From NCBI GenBank assembly GCA_036268995.1, contig DATATB010000164.1, forward strand, positions 1-13,510: a DNA stretch of 13,510 nucleotides. The letters run 5' to 3'. Below the pieces are notes generated by a model. The model did no database searches and was not told where the DNA came from. It saw nothing but the letters and a program-made list of their open reading frames with translations. This DNA comes from DATATB01 sp036268995. Its GTDB lineage: Bacteria > Planctomycetota > Planctomycetia > Pirellulales > PNKZ01. Positions 6,634-13,183 of the stretch are shown here, in pieces. The position numbers and the translations under genes are program-made. The stretch's first letter is position 1; the number at the start of each line of letters is the position of its first letter.

Positions 6634-8133
6634 ATGATGCGAAAACATCGCTCGACAAGCCAGGTTCGCAATCAGTTTTGCGGACGCACGCGCCGCGAGT
6701 TCTTGTGGCAGGCGGGCGCCGGTTTTGCCGGGGTGGCGCTGTCGGGCATGCTCCAGCAGGACGGATTTTTTGCCCAGGCCGTGGCTGCGGGTGTACGTGC
6801 GCCCTCGGCCAACTTGCTCGCGCCGCGGCCGCAGCATTTTCCGGCCAAGGCCAAAAGGTGCATTTTCCTGTTCATGTACGGCGGCCCGTCGCAGATGGAC
6901 TTGTTCGATTACAAGCCCGAACTGCAAAAGCGCGACGGCCATACGATCCAGATGGAGATCCGGCGCCGCGACGTGCGGCCTTCGAAACTGCTGGCCAGCA
7001 AGCGCAAGTTCGCGCAATATGGTCAATCCGGCCAATGGTGTTCCGACGCCCTGCCCCGCCTGTCGGCGCACATGGACAAGCTGGCGTTCATCAAGTCGCT
7101 GTATTCCGATTCGTTTGCGCACGGCTCGGCCATGCTGCAAATGAACAGCGGCCGCATCATCCAGGGGCATCCCTCGATCGGCTCGTGGATGGGTTACGGC
7201 CTGGGGAGCGTGAATCAGGACTTGCCCGGCTACGTGGTGATGCTCGATCCGCGCGGCGGACCGATTAGCGGCGCGATCAACTGGTCGAGCGGCTACATGC
7301 CGGCCGCGTTTCAAGGCACGGTATTCCGCTCGAGCGGCCAGCCGATTCTCGACCTGGCGTCGGGCGCAAACTCTACGCCCCAAATGCAGCGCGACCAGAT
7401 CAGCACGGCCAACGCACTTAACGCCGAGCACTTGGCGGCCCATCCCGGCTATTCCGAGCTGCAGGCCCGGATCGCCAGCTACGAACTCGCCTTCCAACTG
7501 CAAACCACGGCGCCCGAAGCGCTGGATCTGGCGCAAGAGAGCGAGCAGACGCGCGAGATGTACGGTTTGAACGACCCGGCGCCCGATCATCCGCTGGCCG
7601 TAGGGCCGGCTCCGTTTGCCCGACAGTGTCTCATCGCCCGGCGGCTGGTCGAACGCGGCGTGCGATTTGTGCAAATCTATCACGGCGGTGGACACCAGCA
7701 GCAGAACTGGGACGCCCACCAGGGGGTTGAGGAAAACCTCAAAATCCATTGCCCCGAAATCGACCGGCCCATCGCCGGGCTATTGACCGACCTCAAGCAG
7801 CGCGGACTGCTGGACGAAACGCTCGTCGTCTGGGGTGGCGAGTTTGGGCGGCAGCCCGTGGTGCAAGGCGCCGGCGACGGCCGCGACCACAACCCCAAGG
7901 GCTTTACGTACTGGCTGGCCGGCGGCGGCGTCAAAGGCGGCACCAGCTACGGCGAGACCGATGAAGTCGGCCACGAAGCCGTCGTCAACCGCCATCACCT
8001 CCGCGACCTGCACGCCACGATCCTGCATTTGATGGGCTTGGACCATCACAAGCTGACGTACCTCTACGGCGGGCTGAACCAAAAGCTCACCGGCGTCGTC
8101 GAAGCCGAAGTCATCCGCGGCGTCGTGGCCTGA
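6634..8133 (+). CDS. DUF1501 family protein, Tat-exported
   Basis: DUF1501 proteins have a sulfatase/alkaline-phosphatase-like fold, and in planctomycetes they are very often encoded directly after DUF1549/DUF1553 proteins. Their reaction is not established. Visible motifs are a twin-arginine signal TRREFLW at residues 19-25 followed by a hydrophobic stretch, MYGGPSQMDLFD (about 81-92), HGSAMLQMNSGR, VVWGGEFGRQP (398-408), GRDHNPKGFTYWLAGGGVKGG (416-436) and DLHATILHLMGLDH (458-471). Length is 499 residues, typical for the family, and it looks complete. I chose the ATG at 6634 because GGAAGGA ends 4 bases upstream. The adjacent ATG at 6637 is equally possible, and a GTG at 6613 is less likely because it leaves a longer n-region. 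The gene follows the cytochrome-like gene by 28 bp, so the two are probably co-transcribed and act together in the periplasm. Family call certain; function unknown. Confidence 0.93.
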   Translation: MMRKHRSTSQVRNQFCGRTRREFLWQAGAGFAGVALSGMLQQDGFFAQAVAAGVRAPSANLLAPRPQHFPAKAKRCIFLFMYGGPSQMDLFDYKPELQKRDGHTIQMEIRRRDVRPSKLLASKRKFAQYGQSGQWCSDALPRLSAHMDKLAFIKSLYSDSFAHGSAMLQMNSGRIIQGHPSIGSWMGYGLGSVNQDLPGYVVMLDPRGGPISGAINWSSGYMPAAFQGTVFRSSGQPILDLASGANSTPQMQRDQISTANALNAEHLAAHPGYSELQARIASYELAFQLQTTAPEALDLAQESEQTREMYGLNDPAPDHPLAVGPAPFARQCLIARRLVERGVRFVQIYHGGGHQQQNWDAHQGVEENLKIHCPEIDRPIAGLLTDLKQRGLLDETLVVWGGEFGRQPVVQGAGDGRDHNPKGFTYWLAGGGVKGGTSYGETDEVGHEAVVNRHHLRDLHATILHLMGLDHHKLTYLYGGLNQKLTGVVEAEVIRGVVA

Positions 8134-8137
8134 TGCC

Positions 8138-8155
8138 GAGGGGGCCCAACCCCTC
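8138..8155. terminator. GC-rich hairpin between convergent genes
   Basis: GAGGGG and CCCCTC form a perfect 6-bp stem around a 6-base loop (GCCCAA). It lies in the 42-bp gap between the stop of the DUF1501 gene (8133) and the stop of the minus-strand repeat protein (8176). Position suggests a shared, bidirectional terminator. No U-run follows on either strand, so it is not a canonical intrinsic terminator. Confidence 0.4.
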
Positions 8156-8175
8156 CATGGCCGCCTTCGCTCGAT

Positions 8176-11100
8176 TTAGCTCGGCGTGGGCAAGATGCTC
8201 ACGCCACCGCCGCCCGCGGTCGAGACACCGGTAATCGTGGTCAAGGCGACCGCGGACATCGAGAGCGTGGTTTCGTGCAGCGGCTTGTTGTTGGCGTTGA
8301 ACAGTATGATCAGGCCTGGCTGCGACTCAACGACGATGGCGATCAGCCCGGCGGTGCCGCCGCTGCCCACCAGCGAGTTGCTTTGGCCCAGCACCACACT
8401 GCCGTTGGGCACAGTGGCATCGACCTCGACGCCCAAGGCGCCGGCAGTGATCGTGTCATTGGCGTTCTCAATGATCGAACCGGCGAGAGCGCGTAATTCA
8501 ACTTCGGCAAAGCCGGCGTTGAGGTCGGCATTCAGATAGATCGTCGTATTGCCTAACAGATCGATATTATTGCTGAACGAACTGCCGGAAGCGTTGTTCG
8601 TGGTGGTGATGCCAGTGATCGTTCCCAGTCCGACACCGGCGCCGGACAACGAATCGACTTGCAGCGTCCCGGCCATGCTGTAGATGGTGATCGGCGCGCC
8701 GGGAGAATCGTCTTCCGCCGCCAGCAGTCCCTGTGCACCATTCGGCTGCGCGAGCCGATTCACCTGGTTTAGCAGGATGATGCTGCCGCTCACGTTGGAA
8801 GAACCGGCGACCGCCAGCAGCGACCCGGCCCACACGCCGTTGGTATCACCCTTGGTGCTGGTCTCGGTGATCGAACCGCCGGCCCGCAACTCGGCACCGG
8901 CGAACCCGGCGTTGATCTTGTCGTTGAGCACGATCGCGCTGCTCGCCAACAGGTTCACCTGGTTGGTGTAGGGAGCGGAGGCGGAATTGGTCGTGGTAAC
9001 GCCAGCGATCGTCGGGCCTGCCACGGTCCCGGTATCGAGCGAATCGATCTGAGTGGCGCCGCCGGTGTCGTCGACGGTGACCGAGCCGCCCGGCGAAAGA
9101 TTGCTGACGGCCAGCAGTCCGGCCGAGCCATCGCTCTGAATGAGTTGATTCGGCTGGTTCAACTGCACGTTGCTGCCTGTTGTGCTGGAGCCGTCGATCA
9201 GCACGGCCAGAGCGCTGGCCGTGATTTTGCCGGCTCCCGCGGCTTCGGTAATGCTCACCGGGCTGTGCAGCGTAACCTGGCCGAAGCCGGCATTCACCTG
9301 GTTGTTGAGCAGGATCCCGCCGATGCCCCAGAGATTGATGCTATTGGTGAACGGTCCGGACGCCGTGTTCGTGGTCGGCGTGCCTTCAATAGGGTGAATC
9401 ACACCTTGTGGGTTCTGTGCGGGCGAGTTGGTGGTCGAAATGCCGGCAATGGTGCCCAGGCCCAATCCGGCGCCCGACAACGAATCGACTTGCGTTGTGC
9501 TGCCCATGTTGTAGATCGTGATCGACCCACCGGGCGAGCTATCGGCCGCAGCCAGCAGTCCGACGCCGCCGCCGCTGCCGGTGATGATATTGACCTGGTT
9601 CAGCAAGATGATGCTGTCGGCCACGTTGGAAGAGCCGGCGACCGCCACCAGCGACGCGGCCCACACGCCGTTGGTGTTGCCATTGGTGCCGGTCTCGGTG
9701 ATTGAAGGGCCGAGAGCGCGCAACTCAACCCCGGCGAAGCCGGCGTTGAGGCGGGCATTCAGGATAATCGAGGTATTGCCCAACAGGTCGATATTATTGC
9801 CGAACGAACTCCCGGAAGAGTTGTTCGTCGTCGTGATGCCGGTGATCGTGCCCAATGCGACGGCGGCGGCGGACAACGAATCGACTTGCAGCGTCCCGGC
9901 CATGCTGTAGATAGTGATCGGCGCGCCGGGGGAATCGTCTTCCGCCGCCAACAGTCCCGGCGCACCATCCGGCTGCGCCAGCCGATTCACCTGGTTTAGT
10001 AGGATCGTGCCGCCGCCCACGCTGGGAGAGCCGGCGACCGCCACCAGCGACGCGGCCCACACGCCGTTGGTGTTGCCATTGGTACCGGTCTCGGTGATCG
10101 ACGTGCCTAGTGCACGCAGTTCAACCCCGGCGAAGCCAGCGTTGAGGCCGGCATTCAGGATGATCGACGTATTGCCTAACAGGTCGATATTATTGCTGAA
10201 CGAACTGCCGGAAGAGTTGTTCGTGGTCGTGATGCCGGTGATCGTTCCCAATTCAACGGCGGTGGCGGACAACGAATCGACTTGCAGCGTCCCGGCCATG
10301 CTGTAGATGGTGATCGGCGCGCCGGGGGAATAGTCTTCCGCCGCCAATAGTCCCGGCGCACCATCCGGCTGCGCCAATCGATTCACCTGGTTCAGTAGGA
10401 TCGTGCCGCCGCTCACGCTGGGAGAGCCGGCGACCGCCACCAGCGATGCGGCCCACACGCCGTTGGTATTGCCATTGGTTCCGGTCTCGGTGATCGAACC
10501 GCCGGCGCTTAGCTCGACGGCCGCAAAGCCGGCATTGATTTTGTCGTCGAGCACGATCGCTCCGCTCGCCACAAGGTTCACTTGATTGGTGTAGGGAGCC
10601 GACATGGAGTTGGCGGTTGTGATTCCCTGGACAGGCGAAGTGAGGCCCAACGACGTCGCCGCACTGGCCGCAGCGCCTGTGAGTGCGACCGAGCCGATTT
10701 GCAAGCCCACCACGCCGCTGCCGCTGTTGGCCAGGGTCACGGATCCGCCGGCAAATAGGTCATCTGCGGCGAACACGCCGGCCGCGCTGCTGGGGCCGAG
10801 AAGGAAATTGGTCTGATCCAGGGTGATGTCGCCTCCATCGGCGATTACCGCGAGTTGGCCAGCCGTGATTCCGCCGCCTGACTCGCTGATGCCGCTGGCA
10901 GCGGCCAGTTCGACAATGCCCGAGCCGGCATTGATCTGCTGTGCGACTTGTAGCGTGCCGACGGTGGAAACGCTGATATTGCCAGGCCCGAAACTGGCAT
11001 CGACGGCGGCCACGGTATTGATGCCGGACAGAACCGGATACGGGCTGCCGATCGCCGTGGCCGCCGCGCCGGTCATGTTGGCCCCACCGATCTGCAAGCC

Positions 11101-12078
11101 AATGACCCCGGCCCCACCATTTTCGAACGACACGGAACCTCCGCCGGCCGCGTCGGCCGCGAAGACACCGGCCGAAGCGCTGGCTCCGACCAGGGCGTTG
11201 TTTTGGTTGAGGACAATATTTCCAGCAGCATTGCCGCCCTCGGTGTAAACTCCCAGCGAAGCAGCGGTGATCGTTCCCGCGCTTTGCGTGATCCCGCCCG
11301 TCGTTGAGGCGAGCTGCGCGGCTGCCTGCCCGGCGTTGATGCTAGCATTGAGCGCTATGCTGTAGTTGGTGCCGAAGACGGCGTCAGCGCCCGCGGGCCT
11401 GACACCACCGTCGGTCGTGTCGACGCCCGAATATCCATCGACGTTGCCAATTTGCAGCGAGCTGCCATACACATTGATCGAGCCCCCGTCGGTTTTGGCA
11501 GCAAACGTGAATATGTTGAATTGGCCAGCCATATCGATTGCCGGCCGCCCGGCTGAGCCAAAGACTGCCGAGGTGTCGATAGCGAGGCCGTAAGCGGTCA
11601 AATCGAAGGCGGCCGCTTCGGTGACCGTCTCGATGCCGGTTAGCAGAACATTCCCACTGACATAGAAATTCGCAGACCCGTTTAAGTTAATGGCGTTGTT
11701 GATGACGCCGCCCAGTGCGATGGACATCGAGCTTAACGAATCGCTGGTGGCCACATCGACTTCATCGTTGGACGGCTGGCTGACGCCCGTGCCCGACGCT
11801 GATGCGAAACCGGCCGTGTTGGTGAATAGGTAATTGTCCCCCGACTCGGTAATCGTCAGGCTGTCGGAGGTGCCGGCCGGCTCAGTCATCGTCAGCTCGC
11901 CGCCTGAGAGGGTCAACGTCGCGGCGCCTGTGAGCATCGTGCGCGATTCGAGCGTTTCGAACTTCGGCATCCAAGACACCGGGGCGGGCTCGCTGCCGAG
12001 GCGAAGAAAGCCCCAGCTACGGCCGGTGTTGAAACGCCTTGAGTTGCTTCGACGCGTTTTCCGCTTGCGTGCTGACAT
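8176..12078 (-). CDS. Large secreted repeat protein, beta-helix/adhesin-like
   Basis: This 1300-residue protein is of a kind common on planctomycete surfaces; I do not recognise a named orthologue. It starts with a very basic segment (ARKRKTRR, RRF), then PKFETLESRTMLTGA at about residues 38-52. The latter resembles the 'LEPRLL' N-terminal motif of planctomycete extracellular proteins (Planc_extracel type). There is no clear long hydrophobic signal peptide. After an N-terminal domain (about 53-247) come eight modules of about 131 residues, each opening near NAGFA-VEL and containing Ile-Thr-Glu turns, ILLNQVN, GLLAAEDDSPG and TTQVDSLS-like strands, as in filamentous-haemagglutinin-type beta-helices. 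It has no cysteine, very little lysine or arginine after the N-terminus, and much Gly, Ala, Ser, Thr and Asn. It ends at ILPTPS without a visible anchor, dockerin, PEP-CTERM or autotransporter domain. The ATG at 12078 has GGAG 9 bases upstream; the frame opens at a TTG at 12201. The neighbour across the stop is convergent. Confidence 0.82.
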   Translation of the reverse strand: MSARKRKTRRSNSRRFNTGRSWGFLRLGSEPAPVSWMPKFETLESRTMLTGAATLTLSGGELTMTEPAGTSDSLTITESGDNYLFTNTAGFASASGTGVSQPSNDEVDVATSDSLSSMSIALGGVINNAINLNGSANFYVSGNVLLTGIETVTEAAAFDLTAYGLAIDTSAVFGSAGRPAIDMAGQFNIFTFAAKTDGGSINVYGSSLQIGNVDGYSGVDTTDGGVRPAGADAVFGTNYSIALNASINAGQAAAQLASTTGGITQSAGTITAASLGVYTEGGNAAGNIVLNQNNALVGASASAGVFAADAAGGGSVSFENGGAGVIGLQIGGANMTGAAATAIGSPYPVLSGINTVAAVDASFGPGNISVSTVGTLQVAQQINAGSGIVELAAASGISESGGGITAGQLAVIADGGDITLDQTNFLLGPSSAAGVFAADDLFAGGSVTLANSGSGVVGLQIGSVALTGAAASAATSLGLTSPVQGITTANSMSAPYTNQVNLVASGAIVLDDKINAGFAAVELSAGGSITETGTNGNTNGVWAASLVAVAGSPSVSGGTILLNQVNRLAQPDGAPGLLAAEDYSPGAPITIYSMAGTLQVDSLSATAVELGTITGITTTNNSSGSSFSNNIDLLGNTSIILNAGLNAGFAGVELRALGTSITETGTNGNTNGVWAASLVAVAGSPSVGGGTILLNQVNRLAQPDGAPGLLAAEDDSPGAPITIYSMAGTLQVDSLSAAAVALGTITGITTTNNSSGSSFGNNIDLLGNTSIILNARLNAGFAGVELRALGPSITETGTNGNTNGVWAASLVAVAGSSNVADSIILLNQVNIITGSGGGVGLLAAADSSPGGSITIYNMGSTTQVDSLSGAGLGLGTIAGISTTNSPAQNPQGVIHPIEGTPTTNTASGPFTNSINLWGIGGILLNNQVNAGFGQVTLHSPVSITEAAGAGKITASALAVLIDGSSTTGSNVQLNQPNQLIQSDGSAGLLAVSNLSPGGSVTVDDTGGATQIDSLDTGTVAGPTIAGVTTTNSASAPYTNQVNLLASSAIVLNDKINAGFAGAELRAGGSITETSTKGDTNGVWAGSLLAVAGSSNVSGSIILLNQVNRLAQPNGAQGLLAAEDDSPGAPITIYSMAGTLQVDSLSGAGVGLGTITGITTTNNASGSSFSNNIDLLGNTTIYLNADLNAGFAEVELRALAGSIIENANDTITAGALGVEVDATVPNGSVVLGQSNSLVGSGGTAGLIAIVVESQPGLIILFNANNKPLHETTLSMSAVALTTITGVSTAGGGGVSILPTPS
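8179..11337 (-). repeat. Array of eight ~131-residue modules in the repeat protein
   Basis: I numbered modules from each NAG motif. In protein order they begin at 11337, 10932, 10536, 10143, 9747, 9294, 8913 and 8520, so the spacings are 135, 132, 131, 132, 151, 127 and 131 residues, and the last runs to the stop. The period of about 393 bp is kept well except in module 5, which carries an extra proline-containing stretch of about 20 residues (around SPAQNPQGVIHP). Modules 1 and 2 are the most diverged and resemble each other (AGVFAAD, GVVGLQIG). Modules 3, 4 and 7 are nearly the same. Confidence 0.85.
9748..10536 (-). repeat. Near-identical tandem pair, modules 3 and 4 (copy also at 8521-8913)
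   Basis: Modules 3 (10536-10144) and 4 (10143-9748) differ at only about ten of roughly 131 residues. Long runs of DNA are identical, for example around the segment coding for SPGAPITIYSMAGTLQVDSL. Module 7 (8913-8521) shares the same text with a few more changes. The similarity includes silent positions, so this is recent duplication or conversion rather than selection on protein alone. Confidence 0.8.
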
Positions 12079-12171
12079 CGTAGTGGACTCCGGCGGGCCG
12101 AAAGCGCCCAATGCAAGGCGAGGGGAATCGTGGGCGGGAAAAGGGCGGATGCGGGCTCGGATGTGGCAACG

Positions 12172-12193
12172 AAAAAGCCCCGGGTGCGGGCTT
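12172..12193 (-). terminator. Intrinsic-terminator-like hairpin in the leader of the repeat protein
   Basis: Read on the minus strand, AAGCCC (12193-12188), a 7-base loop and GGGCTT (12180-12175) form a 6-bp stem, and the run of five T at 12176-12172 follows. It lies about 95 bases before the chosen ATG and about 100 bases after the predicted transcription start. It would therefore stop most transcripts early, unless the alternative stem GCGGGC/GCCCGC (12209-12204 with 12191-12186) forms first. The two stems share bases 12188-12191. Confidence 0.45.
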
Positions 12194-12295
12194 GGTGACA
12201 ATCGCCCGCTCGGCCCGGCCCCGCCGATGGCTCACCCGTGCCGGGCTGCCGTCGAAAGGCGGCCCCTCATGAGCCTGATTCATGCCATGGGTGTA

Positions 12296-12324
12296 ACAAT
12301 ACCCTGGCACGCTGGGGTATTCAA
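12296..12324 (-). promoter_or_regulatory. Sigma70-like promoter with inverted repeat, upstream of the repeat protein
   Basis: On the minus strand TTGAAT (12324-12319), a spacer of exactly 17 bases and TATTGT (12301-12296) form a -35/-10 pair, each 4 of 6 to consensus. The start would fall near 12289. A perfect 7-bp inverted repeat, AATACCC and GGGTATT with a 10-base centre (12298-12321), covers the spacer and touches both boxes. This is a typical operator position. Confidence 0.45.
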
Positions 12325-12538
12325 GGGGCCAGGCCCTGATGGAGTTGGCATGGCGGCATCGGGCAGGATCGAGACCGGAATGGCGTCGCGCGTGCCGGTC
12401 ATGTCACGGCGCAATGAACGGACCGCGCTTCCGCGACGCGTGCCGATGATTAAGGCGCGGCTGCGATTAGCAGGCTCAAGGGTTATGATGCGGAGCAAAC
12501 GTTGATGGGGCCCGCCGCTGGTTGCGAGGTGGTTAGAC

Positions 12539-13066
12539 ATGATGAATCTTTGGGAGAGTGTTGGCGCAGCAGCCATGCTGTTTCTGCCGCGGGTGCTAAG
12601 CGCCGGGCTCGTGCTGCTGATATTCTGGGGGATGGGCCGCCTGGCCTATCGCCTGATCGTGCGGTTGCCGAAGCTCGAGGCTCGCGCGCCGGAACTGACG
12701 CACTTGTTGGCGCGCTTCGTCAAGCTCGGCCTGCTGCTGTTCGGAGTCGTGACTGCTCTGGGAACGCTGGGCATCGAGGTCTCGGCCTTGGTGGCCGGAC
12801 TGGGGCTGACCGGCTTTGCGCTGGGTTTCGCGCTCAAAGACATTATCTCGAACGTGCTGTCCGGCGTGCTGATTATTTTCTTTCGGCCGTTCAAGCAGGG
12901 CGATCGGATTTCCGTATTCTCGAACCTGGCCTTCGAAGGCACGGTTGTCGAAATCAATCTCCGCTACACGGTGCTCGACGCCGGAGAAAAAACCGTCTTC
13001 ATTCCCAATTCGATCCTGTTTACCAATGCGGTCAGCGTGCGCAAACCAGCCGCGACTCGAACCTAG
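12539..13066 (+). CDS. Short MscS-family mechanosensitive ion channel
   Basis: MscS-type channels open under membrane tension and release solutes during osmotic downshock. Three membrane segments are visible: about residues 11-33, 58-76 and 80-117. The third carries the family's pore helix pattern (VSALVAGLGLTGFALGFALKDIISNVLSGVL), then FRPFKQGDRI and the start of the beta domain (EGTVVEINLRYT, VFIPNS, about 120-165). At the E. coli Gly113 kink position I align Asp, a change seen in many homologues; the equivalent of Gly121 is kept. At 175 residues it lacks almost all of the C-terminal alpha/beta cage found in the 286-residue E. coli MscS. I looked in the other two frames after the stop and found no continuation, so it seems naturally short. 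GAGGTGG lies 6 bases before the ATG at 12539 and 9 before the next ATG at 12542; either may be used. Confidence 0.9.
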   Translation: MMNLWESVGAAAMLFLPRVLSAGLVLLIFWGMGRLAYRLIVRLPKLEARAPELTHLLARFVKLGLLLFGVVTALGTLGIEVSALVAGLGLTGFALGFALKDIISNVLSGVLIIFFRPFKQGDRISVFSNLAFEGTVVEINLRYTVLDAGEKTVFIPNSILFTNAVSVRKPAATRT

Positions 13067-13183
13067 ACGCCTGCCGCCGCTCCGGGGGCACGATAACGGA
13101 TGGGCCTTCGCCAGACTTCAATATTCTTCCGCCAGCGGTAGCAATGAAGCTGGCGATTATTTGCACGCCACATCGGAGTACGC

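Larger units (their letters stand above)
12079..12538. other. 460-bp divergent intergenic region
   Basis: This stretch separates the start of the minus-strand repeat protein from the plus-strand mscS-like gene. It holds no convincing gene: the open frames that cross it lack ribosome-binding sites and family signatures. It contains a minus-strand promoter (12296-12324), a GC-rich foldable leader, and a terminator-like hairpin (12172-12193), each listed separately. On the plus strand a TATGAT box at 12484-12489 could be the -10 of the mscS-like gene, but the hexamer 17 bases upstream (CTGCGA) is a poor -35. Confidence 0.5.

Noticed and set aside
6436..7749. Open frame of 437 codons on the minus strand
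   Set aside because: It is antisense to the DUF1501 gene and the end of the preceding gene, with no recognisable domain and composition typical of a GC-rich shadow.
8521..10536. Repeats considered as a CRISPR array or satellite
   Set aside because: The period is about 393 bp, in frame with a long coding sequence, and there are no short direct repeats with unique spacers.
8176..12078. Two-partner secretion exoprotein (FhaB type)
   Set aside because: The module style is haemagglutinin-like, but there is no recognisable TPS N-terminal domain and no TpsB transporter gene in the window.
12181..12300. Known structured RNA (SRP RNA, 6S RNA, cyclic-di-GMP or similar riboswitch)
   Set aside because: Stems are present, but I could not find the conserved core bases of these classes on either strand. 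I keep only the generic attenuator hypothesis.
11834..12505. Open frame of 223 codons on the plus strand across the intergenic region
   Set aside because: Its first part is antisense to the repeat protein, its composition is Arg/Pro-rich, and it has no ribosome-binding site or family signature.
13067..13183. Frameshifted continuation of the MscS-like gene
   Set aside because: I read the other two frames after the stop. Neither shows the expected MscS C-terminal pattern, and the following gene has its own ribosome-binding site.
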